A stretch of 64,000 bases of DNA from Methanolobus psychrophilus R15 (GTDB taxonomy: Archaea > Halobacteriota > Methanosarcinia > Methanosarcinales > Methanosarcinaceae): positions 2,468,042-2,532,041 of the forward strand of contig CP003083.1 in NCBI GenBank assembly GCA_000306725.1, in the 5' to 3' direction. A model generated the notes under the pieces. That model was given only the letters and a program-made list of their open reading frames with translations, was not told the origin of the DNA and searched no databases. Below are positions 1 to 9,202 of the stretch, in pieces; position 1 is the stretch's first letter; every line of letters starts with the position of its first letter. The translations under genes and the position numbers were made by a program.

Positions 1-2
1 CC

Positions 3-803
3 AGGATACAGAGCCACCTGCTTGGTATAGGTGAATACGCTTCCTTTGTGGGCTTTGTGAGTATGTTCATGTACACGATCAGGGACAGAGAAGATGTAAT
101 GACTCTGATGGACTCTGTTACCGGGGCACGTGTAACGCACAGTTTCCTGCGCTTTGGCGGTGTGAAGGACGACCTGCCTGAAGGGTTCAAGGATAATGTG
201 AAGCGTGTTTTCGCTAACCTGAGGAAAGCTGTCGATTCCTATGAGGAACTGTTCAGTTCCGACGAGATATACAGGTCAAGGACAGTGGGTATCGGTGTTC
301 TTACTGCGGAAGTGGCAAAGGATATCGGAGTTTCCGGTCCGCCGCTGAGAGCAACAGGAGTTGCTTTTGACATACGCAGGGATGAACCCTATCTTGTCTA
401 TCCTGACCTGGATTTCAAGGTGTGCGTTCAGAAAGCTGGTGATGTCTACGCAAGAGTGCAGGTACGTCTCGATGAGATGCGTGAGAGCATGTACATCATT
501 GAACAGTGCCTTGATCAGATCCCCGATGGACCCTTATTCCCGGAGGGTACAGCCTATGGCCGCAGGACACCTGTTATGAGAGTGCCTGCCGGAGAGGTGT
601 TCCACCGTGTCGAGGATCCAAGAGGCGAAATGGGATTCTACATGATATCTGATGGTTCTGACAAACCTTACCGGGTGAAGATCAGAGGCCCGGTATACCC
701 AACCTTGCAGGGACTGCCTCCGCTACTCAAGGGAGTCAGGGTCGCCGACATCGTGGCAATCGCCGGAAGTATGGACACATGCACAAGTGAGGTTGACAGG
801 TGA
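3..803 (+). CDS. fpoD: F420H2 dehydrogenase subunit D (5'-truncated by window edge)
   Basis: Open from the first in-frame codon at base 3, so the N-terminus lies outside the window; about 266 C-terminal residues are present. FpoD is the homologue of the 49-kDa/NuoD subunit of complex I and sits in the membrane-facing arm of F420H2 dehydrogenase, which passes electrons from F420H2 to methanophenazine. Visible family features are the HLLGIGEYASFVGF stretch at the edge and the C-terminal end around residues PTLQGLPPLLKGVRVADIVA, typical of NuoD/hydrogenase large-subunit relatives. Its GTGA stop overlaps the start of fpoH, so the two are translationally coupled. fpoA, B and C would be expected immediately upstream. 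Identification is firm from both sequence and operon order. Confidence 0.95.
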   Translation, partial: RIQSHLLGIGEYASFVGFVSMFMYTIRDREDVMTLMDSVTGARVTHSFLRFGGVKDDLPEGFKDNVKRVFANLRKAVDSYEELFSSDEIYRSRTVGIGVLTAEVAKDIGVSGPPLRATGVAFDIRRDEPYLVYPDLDFKVCVQKAGDVYARVQVRLDEMRESMYIIEQCLDQIPDGPLFPEGTAYGRRTPVMRVPAGEVFHRVEDPRGEMGFYMISDGSDKPYRVKIRGPVYPTLQGLPPLLKGVRVADIVAIAGSMDTCTSEVDR

Positions 804-1834
804 GCATTATGGAATTACCGGAAATCCTATTCAATCCTCTTGTAAGAGGTATTCTCGGCATTTGCCTGATGAGTGCCATATTCCTTGGTGCTATGGCCGC
901 TGTCTGGTTCGAGCGTAAACTATCAGCCGACATCCAGCAGAGATATGGTCCGATGAGGACAGGTCCTCACGGATTACTACAACTGGTGGCAGATGCCATC
1001 AAGCTGTTCACTAAAGAAGACATTATACCCAGGAACGCTGACCGTTTGCTTTTCGTTGCAGCACCTATTATGATGATGGGTTCTGTTTTCCTTATGCTTG
1101 TTGCTCTTCCTTTTGGTGCGATAATCATCAATGGTGATACTTATCCGATAGCTGCCACCGATATGGACATCAGCATACTGTACATCGAAGCTGTATCTGC
1201 TATCTCTATCATAGGTATCTTCATGGTCGCATATAGTTCCAACAACAAGTATTCCCTTCTTGGTGCGTTCAGGAATTTTGCACGTATGATCGGATACGAG
1301 GTTCCACTGGGTATCACTATCGTCAGTGTCGCTATCATGGCAGGCTCACTGAACATCGTGGAAATAGCACAGGCTCAGCACCCCTTGTGGTTCATTTTCA
1401 AGCAGCCCATCGGATTTATCGTGTTCTTCATTGCGCTTATGGCTGACATGGGACGTCTTCCCTTCGACCAGAACGAGTCCGAGGAAGAGCTCATTGCAGG
1501 ATGGATCACTGAATACACTGGTATGAGGTTCGGTCTTGGATTCTTTGCAGAATACATCCACCTTATCCTGGGTTCAATGCTTGTTGTGCTGCTTTTCCTT
1601 GGCGGCTGGAACCTGCCTGCAGTATTGACATCCAACAATGTCCTTGGAATAATCCTGCCGACAGTCTTCTTCCTGCTGAAAGTGGTTCTTGTGATGTTGT
1701 TCATCATCATGCTCAGGTGGGCTGTCCCACGGTTCAGGATCGACCAGGTAGTAGACATTAGCTGGAAAAAGCTGCTCCCCTTAGCCCTTCTCAACCTGGG
1801 CTGGGTAATTGCACTTGGACTGCTGGGAGTGTGA
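800..1834 (+). CDS. fpoH: F420H2 dehydrogenase subunit H
   Basis: 344-residue polytopic membrane protein, homologue of NuoH/ND1. It forms the quinone- (here methanophenazine-) site floor that connects the hydrophilic arm with the proton-pumping membrane arm. Family signatures visible are WFERKLSADIQQRYGPMRTG near residue 40 and MADMGRLPFDQNESEEELIAG near residue 220. About eight hydrophobic helices can be counted. The GTG at 800 overlaps the fpoD stop in a GTGA junction; an alternative ATG lies at 809. The 3' end overlaps fpoI in the same way. Part of the fpo operon. Confidence 0.96.
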   Translation: MSIMELPEILFNPLVRGILGICLMSAIFLGAMAAVWFERKLSADIQQRYGPMRTGPHGLLQLVADAIKLFTKEDIIPRNADRLLFVAAPIMMMGSVFLMLVALPFGAIIINGDTYPIAATDMDISILYIEAVSAISIIGIFMVAYSSNNKYSLLGAFRNFARMIGYEVPLGITIVSVAIMAGSLNIVEIAQAQHPLWFIFKQPIGFIVFFIALMADMGRLPFDQNESEEELIAGWITEYTGMRFGLGFFAEYIHLILGSMLVVLLFLGGWNLPAVLTSNNVLGIILPTVFFLLKVVLVMLFIIMLRWAVPRFRIDQVVDISWKKLLPLALLNLGWVIALGLLGV

Positions 1835-2283
1835 AAGAAATGGTTATCAAGAACATTATTAGAGCCGTTAAGAACATCTATTTCGGCCCCACGGTAACAA
1901 GGATGTGTCCGGAAGTACCCACAAGACTTTCAGACAGGTTCAGAGGTCTGCAGAAGCTTGATAAAAGCAAATGCATAGGCTGTGGAATATGTGCAAACAC
2001 ATGTCCGAATAATGCTATAAAAATCGTAAAGGCAAGAGTAAGTCCTACAAGTGACAAAAAGAGATGGTTCCCTTCAATAGATATCGGACACTGTCTCTTC
2101 TGTGGCCTCTGTATTGACCAGTGTCCTCAAGAGGCATTGGAAAACAGCAAGGTGTACCTGACTGGTATAATCCGCTACGATCACTGTGACCTCCTCTTTA
2201 CGCCTGATATGCTGGCAAGAGAAGTTGATATCAATGCTGAGAAAGAAGCAGGCAAGGAGGTGAGCAGATGGACACCTCAATAG
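1831..2283 (+). CDS. fpoI: F420H2 dehydrogenase subunit I (2x[4Fe-4S] ferredoxin-like)
   Basis: 150-residue NuoI homologue carrying two cysteine motifs of the 8Fe ferredoxin type, CIGCGICANTCP and CLFCGLCIDQCP. These bind two [4Fe-4S] clusters that relay electrons inside the enzyme towards subunit B and methanophenazine. Translation begins at a GTG in a GTGA overlap with fpoH; an ATG three codons later is an alternative. The last codons overlap the next gene, which has a strong AAGGAGGTGA ribosome site inside fpoI. Confidence 0.96.
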   Translation: MKEMVIKNIIRAVKNIYFGPTVTRMCPEVPTRLSDRFRGLQKLDKSKCIGCGICANTCPNNAIKIVKARVSPTSDKKRWFPSIDIGHCLFCGLCIDQCPQEALENSKVYLTGIIRYDHCDLLFTPDMLAREVDINAEKEAGKEVSRWTPQ

Positions 2284-2546
2284 GCACGATACTACATCTG
2301 GCTGTCTTTGCAATACTGGCAATAGCAGCAATCATGTTCTCGTTGTTCGTAGTGACCGCAAAGGATGTTGTCAGAGCAGCGTTATCATTAGTATTTGCTA
2401 TGTTCGTCATTGCAGGTCTGTACATCCTGCTTAATGCCCAGTTCCTTGGTGTCGTCCAGGTGCTGGTCTACATAGGAGCTATTGGAGTACTCATACTGTT
2501 CGCTGTAATGCTCACGAAAAAGGAGTTTGGTACAGATGCTGAATAA
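2268..2546 (+). CDS. fpoJ: F420H2 dehydrogenase subunit J, N-terminal half
   Basis: 92-residue membrane protein matching the N-terminal three helices of NuoJ/ND6, including the conserved YIGAIGVLILFAVML region. The ATG at 2268 is preceded by a very good ribosome site (AAGGAGGTGA) and overlaps the end of fpoI by 16 bases. NuoJ is a single protein in bacteria, but in Methanosarcina-type fpo operons it is split into two reading frames, and that is what is seen here; the second half follows at 2536. The part forms a piece of the proton-translocating membrane arm. Confidence 0.93.
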   Translation: MDTSIGTILHLAVFAILAIAAIMFSLFVVTAKDVVRAALSLVFAMFVIAGLYILLNAQFLGVVQVLVYIGAIGVLILFAVMLTKKEFGTDAE

Positions 2547-2838
2547 ACAGTTTACAATAATGCAGATCATCACCTCAATATACAGGTACTTCAAGCCGCG
2601 TATCCTGGGAATGATCGTTGCATTCCTGTTCCTGGCTATTGTGATGGTCTCTGTCATCGGGACCACCTGGCCCACAGTCGATCAGCTGCCGCAGAACCTG
2701 GAAGACCAGAGTAACATTGAAGGTATCGGACTGTTGATATTCACTCAGTTTGTCGTGCCTTTTGAGCTACTCTCTATCGTGCTGCTTTCAGCAATGATTG
2801 GTGCTATCTATATTGCAAAAGGGGAGGCTGGCAAATGA
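2536..2838 (+). CDS. fpoJ: F420H2 dehydrogenase subunit J, C-terminal half
   Basis: 100-residue protein (from the ATG at 2536) carrying the C-terminal hydrophobic helices of Nuo[21 protein letters not shown] and a following helix ending in GAIYIAKGE. The frame is also open from a TTG at 2527, but the AAAAAGGAG ribosome site lies too close to that codon and correctly placed for the ATG. It overlaps the first half by 11 bases and the next gene, fpoK, by an ATGA junction. The split is a normal feature of methanosarcinal operons rather than a frameshift. Confidence 0.9.
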   Translation: MLNKQFTIMQIITSIYRYFKPRILGMIVAFLFLAIVMVSVIGTTWPTVDQLPQNLEDQSNIEGIGLLIFTQFVVPFELLSIVLLSAMIGAIYIAKGEAGK

Positions 2839-3137
2839 TCCCTATCGAACTCTACATTGGACTCTCTGTTGTCATATTCTCAATAGGCCTTTACGGCTTC
2901 ATGACACAGCGCAACGGAGTCAGGATGCTGATGTGTGTGGAACTCATGTTAAACTCTGCAAACATCAACCTTGTGGCGTTCTCAAGCTACCATGGGAACC
3001 TTACAGGACAGGTATTTGTTCTGTATGTGATCGCACTGGCGGCTGCAGAGGCTGTAGTAGGCTTTGCCATACTGATGTCCATCTTCAGAATGAAGGACAT
3101 GATCGATCTTGATAAAATAAACATCTTGAGGTGGTAA
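2835..3137 (+). CDS. fpoK: F420H2 dehydrogenase subunit K
   Basis: 100-residue, three-helix NuoK/ND4L homologue of the membrane arm. The conserved acidic residue within a helix is visible in [18 protein letters not shown], and a second in [17 protein letters not shown]; in complex I these glutamates take part in proton translocation. Starts in an ATGA overlap with the second half of fpoJ and is followed after four bases by fpoL. Confidence 0.95.
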   Translation: MIPIELYIGLSVVIFSIGLYGFMTQRNGVRMLMCVELMLNSANINLVAFSSYHGNLTGQVFVLYVIALAAAEAVVGFAILMSIFRMKDMIDLDKINILRW

Positions 3138-3141
3138 AAAA

Positions 3142-5154
3142 ATGGCAGTAGGCGATTATGCGTTCCTAATACCACTCTTACCCGCACTGGCTTTTGTGCT
3201 CACCTTCTTCCTTGGGAAGAAACTGCCAAACGGCGGTGCGATCATACCTATCGTAGCAATTGCTACATCTTTCGTTATCTCTCTATTGATCACAGTAGGC
3301 CTGCTTCAGAATCCTGAGCAGGTGATAAACCAGTCAGTTACCTGGTTTGCAATGCTTAACCTCGGAATACTTGTGGACCCACTTGCTGCGGTCATGCTGA
3401 CAATGGTTACATTCGTCAGCCTGCTCATCCACATCTATTCAACAGGTTACATGTCACATGACAGGGCCCAGTACAGGTACTTTGCAGAGACTTCACTGTT
3501 CACGGCTTCAATGCTGAGCCTGATCATTTCAGACAACATCCTGCAGCTCTTCATTTCATGGGAGCTTGTGGGTCTGTGCTCATACCTGCTTATCGGGTTC
3601 TGGTACCAGAAACCTGCAGCTGCAAGTGCAGCCAAGAAGGCTTTCCTGACCACCAGGATAGGCGATGTGATGTTCCTTGCAGGTATCGTTGTGCTTTTCT
3701 CGGACCTGTTCAGGTTATACAACGGTTCCATTCCTGAAGGTGTATTCATACTGAAGTTCGATGAGATCTTCAGCCAGATCCCGCAGCTTGCTGCAATGAG
3801 CACTCCTATTCTGGGTTTCCAGGTAAACCACCTTACATTGATAACACTGCTCTTCCTGGGTGGTGCAATAGGCAAGTCCGGTCAGTTCCCTCTGCATGTG
3901 TGGCTTCCTGATGCAATGGAAGGTCCGACAACGGTTTCCGCTCTCATCCACGCTGCAACAATGGTCACAGCAGGCATCTATCTGGTAGCAAGGACATTCC
4001 CGATGTTCATTGCAGCCCCTGACTCACTCATGGTGGTTGCTTACATTGGAGCCTTTACAGCCATCTTTGCAGCAACCATGGGTATCGTGATGAATGACAT
4101 GAAGCGTGTGCTTGCATACTCCACGATCAGCCAGCTCGGGTACATGATGCTTGGGCTCGGTCTGGGTGCAGTGATAGGTGCTGAGGCAGTTGGAATCTCA
4201 ATGTTCCACCTCATCAACCACGCATTCTTCAAGGCTCTGCTCTTCCTGTGCGCAGGCAGTGTGATCCACGCAGTGGGCACCCACGACATGAGGCAGCTTG
4301 GAGGCGTTGCGAAAGTAATGCCGATAACAGCAGCAACAATGATGATTGGAGCCCTGGCACTCGCAGGAATTGGTATCCCCGGTACCTCTATTGGTTTCAG
4401 CGGTTTCTTCAGTAAGGATGCTATCATAGAAGCAGCATTCCTTTTCGGTGAGAACGGAGGTGGCTGGGTGCCGTATGTACTTTCAATTGCAGCAGCCCTG
4501 TTGACATCTATCTATATATTCCGTCTGATCTTCATGACCTTCTTCGGTAAGCCACGCACTGCATACGGTGGTCATGAGGCCCATGCGTCCATGACTCTCC
4601 CCCTTTCCATACTTGCGATCCTTGCACTGGTGTTCGGTGCTCTTACCATGGAAAGGTTCAACAATTTTGTCAGCGAGACGTTCGTCAACAATTTTGTACA
4701 TATGGATATCCCGGCGCTTGCAGAACTTGGTGGATATCACCTTGCAGCACATGCTGGACATGAGCCACTCATAATACTATGGCTTCCTGTGATTGTCGGA
4801 GTTGCAGGTTTGCTCATTGCTTACCTGATATATGGCCTGAAGGTCATCAACATGGACAGGCTCATCTCAAGGAACAATCCCATCTACAAACTCCTCTACA
4901 ACAGGTACTACCAGAACGCGATCCTCACAAACTTCCTTTCAGTAAAGGTCGTCTATGAGGGACTTGCTTTTGCAGGACGTGCCGTTGACACAGGGTTTGA
5001 CTGGATCGTCAACTGGATCGGCGACGTCACTATCGATGCAGGTGATGCTCTGCGCCAGCTACAGACAGGTGTTGTACAAAACTATGCAATGGTCGTAATT
5101 ACAGGAGTAAGCCTCCTCGTAATACTTATTACAGTGGTCATGGAGGTACTCTGA
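3142..5154 (+). CDS. fpoL: F420H2 dehydrogenase subunit L (antiporter-like)
   Basis: 670-residue NuoL/ND5 homologue, one of three Mrp-antiporter-like subunits that form proton channels in the membrane arm. Typical stretches visible are ISWELVGLCSYLLIGFWY (about residue 135-150), a GGAIGKSGQFPLHVWLPDAMEGPTTVSALIHAATMV-like core region and the C-terminal lateral helix region after residue 560. Length matches the family. Starts at an ATG four bases after fpoK; its TGA shares one base with the ATG of fpoM (TGATG). Confidence 0.96.
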   Translation: MAVGDYAFLIPLLPALAFVLTFFLGKKLPNGGAIIPIVAIATSFVISLLITVGLLQNPEQVINQSVTWFAMLNLGILVDPLAAVMLTMVTFVSLLIHIYSTGYMSHDRAQYRYFAETSLFTASMLSLIISDNILQLFISWELVGLCSYLLIGFWYQKPAAASAAKKAFLTTRIGDVMFLAGIVVLFSDLFRLYNGSIPEGVFILKFDEIFSQIPQLAAMSTPILGFQVNHLTLITLLFLGGAIGKSGQFPLHVWLPDAMEGPTTVSALIHAATMVTAGIYLVARTFPMFIAAPDSLMVVAYIGAFTAIFAATMGIVMNDMKRVLAYSTISQLGYMMLGLGLGAVIGAEAVGISMFHLINHAFFKALLFLCAGSVIHAVGTHDMRQLGGVAKVMPITAATMMIGALALAGIGIPGTSIGFSGFFSKDAIIEAAFLFGENGGGWVPYVLSIAAALLTSIYIFRLIFMTFFGKPRTAYGGHEAHASMTLPLSILAILALVFGALTMERFNNFVSETFVNNFVHMDIPALAELGGYHLAAHAGHEPLIILWLPVIVGVAGLLIAYLIYGLKVINMDRLISRNNPIYKLLYNRYYQNAILTNFLSVKVVYEGLAFAGRAVDTGFDWIVNWIGDVTIDAGDALRQLQTGVVQNYAMVVITGVSLLVILITVVMEVL

Positions 5155-6635
5155 TGTTATTATCAATGATAGTGCTCATACCTCTGATATTCGCAGTATT
5201 GACACTACTCACAAAAACAAGAGAACAGGCAAGAGTAATGGCCCTGATTGCCACTGTATCCGTCCTGTTGCTCACAGTATACACGTACTTCAATTTTGAC
5301 AGTACGACAGCCGCAACGCAGTTCGAGGAGTTTTACTCATGGGTACCTTCTCTGGGCATAAGCTACCATCTGGGAATTGACGGAATATCTCTTCCATTGA
5401 TACTTCTCAATGCAATAGTTATGCCACTGCTCATTCTCTTCACATGGAATGACGACAGGAAAGCACCCAACAGGTTCTATTCCCTAATACTGATAACACA
5501 GGGTGCTGTCCTTGGTGTGTTCTGTGCACTGGACTTCTTCCTGTTCTACGTGTTCTGGGAACTGACACTTATACCGCTCTTCTTCATGGTGAGTATATGG
5601 GGCGGTCCAAAGAAACACTACGCATCGATTAAGTTCTTCATCTACACCCATGTAGCATCACTTGTAATGCTTCTGGGCATATTCGGTCTGTACTTTGCAG
5701 CATGGGAAACAACCGGAACCCCGAGCCTTAGCATCCCGCACCTGCTCGCCCAGTTCCAGTTCATAGAATCCGGGATTACAAGGGACCTGATATTCCTTGC
5801 ACTGCTGTTTGGTTTCATAGTCAAGCTGCCAGTGTTCCCGTTCCATTCCTGGCTACCGGATGCATACACAGAAGCGCCTACCGCAGGAAGCGTGCTCTTT
5901 GTACTGCTTAAGATCGGAGGATACGGTATCTTCAAGATAATGCTCCCGATGCTGCCATTCACAGCATCACCAAACCTGATGATAACGATAATGGGAGCTC
6001 TTGGTGCAGTCAGCATCCTGTATGGCGCTTTCCTTGCGCTCGCACAGAAGGATCTCAAGAGGATGGTCGCTTACTCAAGCCTTAGCCACATGGGCTATGT
6101 CACATTGGGTGCAGCCGGTCTTGTATCCCTCTCCGTTTCAGGTGCGATGTTCCAGCAGTTCTCCCACGGACTGATCATGAGCATAATGTTCATGTCATGC
6201 GGTGTTATCAATAAGGCTACAGGCACAAGGATCATCAACGAGCTTGGAGGCCTTGCGCAGAGAATGCCGAAACTGGCTGTCATCATGGTGCTTGCATTCA
6301 TGGCATCACTGGGACTTCCGGGACTAACCGGCTTCATCGCCGAGTTCTCTGTGCTGGCAGGCAGTTTTGTGAACCTGCAGGGTTATGTTGTGCTCGCATT
6401 GACGGCAATAGTCATAACAGCAGCATACCACCTGTGGGCTCTTCAAAGGGCTATGTTTGGTGTCTATAAAGAAAAACTGGGTAACGTGGTCGATATCAAT
6501 GGGTACCAGACACTCGCAATGGGTGTTATTGCCATCCTGATCTTGTACTTCGGACTCAATCCAAGCCCGGTGCTTGATATGATGTTAACGAATTCAGAAC
6601 ATATAATTGGCCTGATGGCCGGCATGGGGGTGTAA
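5154..6635 (+). CDS. fpoM: F420H2 dehydrogenase subunit M (antiporter-like)
   Basis: 493-residue NuoM/ND4 homologue. Conserved marks include the glutamate in FYVFWELTLIPLFFM, FHSWLPDAYTEAPTAGSVLF and the lysine/histidine helix near LKRMVAYSSLSHMGY. It is the second antiporter-like proton channel of the complex. The start overlaps the fpoL stop by one base, and fpoN follows after three bases, so translation of L, M and N is closely linked. Confidence 0.96.
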   Translation: MLLSMIVLIPLIFAVLTLLTKTREQARVMALIATVSVLLLTVYTYFNFDSTTAATQFEEFYSWVPSLGISYHLGIDGISLPLILLNAIVMPLLILFTWNDDRKAPNRFYSLILITQGAVLGVFCALDFFLFYVFWELTLIPLFFMVSIWGGPKKHYASIKFFIYTHVASLVMLLGIFGLYFAAWETTGTPSLSIPHLLAQFQFIESGITRDLIFLALLFGFIVKLPVFPFHSWLPDAYTEAPTAGSVLFVLLKIGGYGIFKIMLPMLPFTASPNLMITIMGALGAVSILYGAFLALAQKDLKRMVAYSSLSHMGYVTLGAAGLVSLSVSGAMFQQFSHGLIMSIMFMSCGVINKATGTRIINELGGLAQRMPKLAVIMVLAFMASLGLPGLTGFIAEFSVLAGSFVNLQGYVVLALTAIVITAAYHLWALQRAMFGVYKEKLGNVVDINGYQTLAMGVIAILILYFGLNPSPVLDMMLTNSEHIIGLMAGMGV

Positions 6636-6638
6636 AAA

Positions 6639-8090
6639 ATGGATCTTATGCTTTTTGCACCTGAAATAACGATGGTTGTCACAGGCCTGGCTGTACTGCT
6701 CATAGGCCTGTTCCTTCCTGTAGACTCCAAGAAAGTACTGGGTTACCTTGCAAGTCTTGGTATCATTGCAGCACTATATTTAACTATAGCAAGCCTTGGA
6801 ACAAATGCACTGGCCTTCTACGATACCTTATCTGTTGACGCTCTTTCGCAGTTCTTCAAGATAGTGTTCCTTGTAGTGGCTCTGCTCTTTTCCATAGCAT
6901 CCATCAAGTATACCGAAGGTAGTGCTCATGTAGAGGAATTCTATGTGCTGGCTATATTTGCCACTATAGGAATGATGTTCGTGGCATCGGCCAACGACCT
7001 TATGGTGCTTTTCGTGGCATTTGAGCTTGCAAGTATCTCGACCTATGCACTCGCAGGCTTTGAGAAGAAGAACCCGCAGTCTCTTGAAGCTGCAATGAAG
7101 TACTTCCTTATAGGCTCCCTCTCAGGTGCATTGATGCTCTTTGGTATCACCTTCCTCTATGGTGTTACGGGAACAACAAGCATACCTGGTATCGCAGCCA
7201 GTGGAGCAGCTATTGCAGCAAGCCCTATCGGGATCATCTCTGTGGTGCTTCTGATTGCGGGCATGGGTTTCAAGATAGCTCTTGCTCCTTTCCACATGTG
7301 GGCACCTGACACATATCAGGGTGCGCCTTCACTTGTATCTGCCCTGCTCGCAGCAGGATCCAAGAAGATGGGTATTGTGGCAGCCTTCAAGGTTTTCATA
7401 GTTGCCCTTATAGCCCTCCAGGTACAATGGCAGATAGCATTCGCCATCCTTGCAGTCATAACAATGACACTCGGAAACGTAGCGGCTCTCTCCCAGACAA
7501 GCGTCAAGAGAATGCTTGCATACTCTTCACTTGCACAGGCCGGTTACATCACAATGGCATTTGTTGTCCTCACACCAATGGCACTTGGCGGTGGCATACT
7601 CTATGCACTGTCTCACGGCTTCATGAAGGCCGGAGCTTTCATAGCAACAGCTGCTGTCGTCTACATGGTACTCTCTGAGAACAAGGATACAAAGGATCCG
7701 GACCATATTGACAACTTCAAAGGCCTTGGGCAGAGAATGCCTGTCACTGCGCTCTCCATGACGATATTTGTGTTTGCGCTGGCAGGCATACCGCTTACAG
7801 CAGGTTACATGAGCAAGTTCGTATTGTTCTCCTCGACCATCCAGGCAGGGTTCGCATGGCTTGCAGTCATAGCCATAATTAACAGTGCCATATCGCTGTT
7901 TTACTATGCCAAGATCGTGAAATACATGTACTTCCTGCCTACCGAGGGAACAAAGATATCAGAACCACTTCCATACACCATTGCCCTTGTTGTGGCTGTT
8001 GCCGGTGTGCTTGCGATTGGCTTCTGGCCTGAGCCCTTCATCTACTGGGCAATGGAAGCTGGAAAAGTATTACTTGCAGGAGGAATTTAA
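6639..8090 (+). CDS. fpoN: F420H2 dehydrogenase subunit N (antiporter-like)
   Basis: 483-residue NuoN/ND2 homologue, the third antiporter-like subunit. Visible features are FVAFELASISTYALAGF with its helix glutamate, the APFHMWAPDTYQGAPSLVSA stretch and VKRMLAYSSLAQAGY. An ATG three bases after fpoM gives the usual family length. The stop codon TAA is directly followed by the ATG of fpoO with no spacer. Confidence 0.96.
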   Translation: MDLMLFAPEITMVVTGLAVLLIGLFLPVDSKKVLGYLASLGIIAALYLTIASLGTNALAFYDTLSVDALSQFFKIVFLVVALLFSIASIKYTEGSAHVEEFYVLAIFATIGMMFVASANDLMVLFVAFELASISTYALAGFEKKNPQSLEAAMKYFLIGSLSGALMLFGITFLYGVTGTTSIPGIAASGAAIAASPIGIISVVLLIAGMGFKIALAPFHMWAPDTYQGAPSLVSALLAAGSKKMGIVAAFKVFIVALIALQVQWQIAFAILAVITMTLGNVAALSQTSVKRMLAYSSLAQAGYITMAFVVLTPMALGGGILYALSHGFMKAGAFIATAAVVYMVLSENKDTKDPDHIDNFKGLGQRMPVTALSMTIFVFALAGIPLTAGYMSKFVLFSSTIQAGFAWLAVIAIINSAISLFYYAKIVKYMYFLPTEGTKISEPLPYTIALVVAVAGVLAIGFWPEPFIYWAMEAGKVLLAGGI

Positions 8091-8474
8091 ATGGCAGACT
8101 GTGATCTTTGCGGAGTAGCCCTCCCGACACTTATCCCTGTTAAGGTGTACAAACCTAAGTTCGCTCAGTCCTATCCTCAGGGTATGTGGCAGGGTCTTTG
8201 CGACCAATGTGTAGGTGCCGCAATAATAGCAAGCGAGGAGCATGCCCGGACCGGCACATGCGGAACTGCCGGTACATGTCAATTGTGTGGCTCCATTGAG
8301 CGCCTGTATGATGTGCCTATCATCAGGCCATCTTTTTCCAAGGGTTCAGAGAAAGATACTGCTTATCTCTGTAAGAGATGCCTCACTTCCATAGGGCAGG
8401 CCAAAGCAGAATGGGACCATGATAAGGCTACACATTCGCACGACCATATAACAACCAAACATACGGACCACTAA
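8091..8474 (+). CDS. fpoO: F420H2 dehydrogenase subunit O (Cys-rich, zinc-ribbon-like)
   Basis: 127-residue soluble protein that closes the operon. It has CxxC pairs at the N-terminus (CDLCG, about residues 4-8), CDQC, CQLCG and CKRC, arranged like two small zinc-ribbon or Fe-S sites. The C-terminus is His-rich (HSHDH...HTDH). FpoO is found only in methanosarcinal fpo operons, has no complex I counterpart, and its precise role is unknown; an electron-transfer or assembly role has been proposed. Adjacent to fpoN without a gap and followed by a terminator-like hairpin. Confidence 0.92.
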   Translation: MADCDLCGVALPTLIPVKVYKPKFAQSYPQGMWQGLCDQCVGAAIIASEEHARTGTCGTAGTCQLCGSIERLYDVPIIRPSFSKGSEKDTAYLCKRCLTSIGQAKAEWDHDKATHSHDHITTKHTDH

Positions 8475-8487
8475 ACCAAGTAAAGTA

Positions 8488-8520
8488 AGACCGGTATGAC
8501 ACCGGTCTATGATTCTTTTT
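8488..8520 (+). terminator. Terminator after the fpo operon
   Basis: Seven-base stem AGACCGG (8488-8494) pairs with CCGGTCT (8502-8508) around a seven-base loop, followed by a T-run at 8516-8520. It lies 13 bases after the fpoO stop, and the next gene is on the other strand. Confidence 0.7.
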
Positions 8521-8697
8521 CTGGATTTCCGGCTTCTCTATGACGGGTTATTCTGCTGTTGTTACTTCTGTGGAAAATCAATGTTTTATCATAACAAAAT
8601 AGCTTTACTCAGAGTATAAAAACCACTTGTATTGTAAAAAGAGAATACTGAAAGCGGGCATGGTTCGCTTTCTTAACCTGCTGGAGACTTTTAAGAA

Positions 8698-8967
8698 TTA
8701 TTGCTTTTTCCAGCTGTCCATATCCCTGTCTATCTTTTCAATGTCCTCTTTCAGTCTTTCTGGGACTTGCGCCTCTGATTTGCTTTCACCAAAAGCTCTT
8801 CTGATATCTGCGGGACTCGTATATTGTTTGTCAGGAATATCTTGCAGATCAGAAACTATATTCTCTGAAGCATTATGATTCCTTGCATAATCCAGAATGT
8901 CCTTTTTTGCTTTTGGATATTCTATGCCTTCTAGTGCTTCCTGTATTGCAGTTGCATTGCTTCTAAT
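8698..8967 (-). CDS. DUF2795 family small protein, apparent ATT start
   Basis: Open frame of 89 codons, not delimited by a usual start codon. It reads (I/M)RSNATAIQEALEGIEYPKA..., with the DUF2795 pattern of a YP-K pair, an ILDYARNHNASE helix, a LQDIPDKQYTSPADI segment and a charged tail. The paralogue at 9203-9448 aligns from its Met; the equivalent codon here is ATT (8967-8965), six bases downstream of a GGGGGAG ribosome site. An in-frame TGA lies two codons upstream, so no earlier start is possible. Either ATT is used as start, or the start has mutated and the gene is a recent pseudogene; the intact frame favours use. DUF2795 function is unknown. Confidence 0.65.
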   Translation of the reverse strand: MRSNATAIQEALEGIEYPKAKKDILDYARNHNASENIVSDLQDIPDKQYTSPADIRRAFGESKSEAQVPERLKEDIEKIDRDMDSWKKQ

Positions 8968-9018
8968 ATTTCACTCCCCCTTTTTATGGAATTACCTTTA
9001 ATACTATGTCTGGTAGCG

Positions 9019-9030
9019 TATAAATAAATA
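9019..9030 (-). promoter_or_regulatory. TATA box for the ATT-start DUF2795 gene
   Basis: On the minus strand the sequence reads TATTTATTTATA, about 52 bases upstream of the proposed start. The same block, with slightly different flanks, precedes the paralogue at 9505-9516 at almost the same distance, so the promoter was copied with the gene. Confidence 0.5.
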
Positions 9031-9202
9031 CTTAAATATGATTGATGAGTAAATATAATGCAAATTGTATGGAACTTTGTCGTCCTGAATTAATACTGCC
9101 ACCAGTTCAGTCCTGAAAATAACTATTTGATTTTTTCAGTATAAATCAATCGGATTCCTTTTGACTATAAATATCAGAATAGATAGCTCACTTTGCTCCG
9201 CA

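Noticed and set aside
2268-2838. fpoJ as a frameshifted single gene
   Set aside because: Both halves have proper starts with ribosome sites, overlap by a few bases and match the known split fpoJ of methanosarcinal operons.
8627-8878. Plus-strand 83-codon frame
   Set aside because: It is the antisense of the DUF2795 gene at 8698-8967, whose conserved pattern is on the minus strand.
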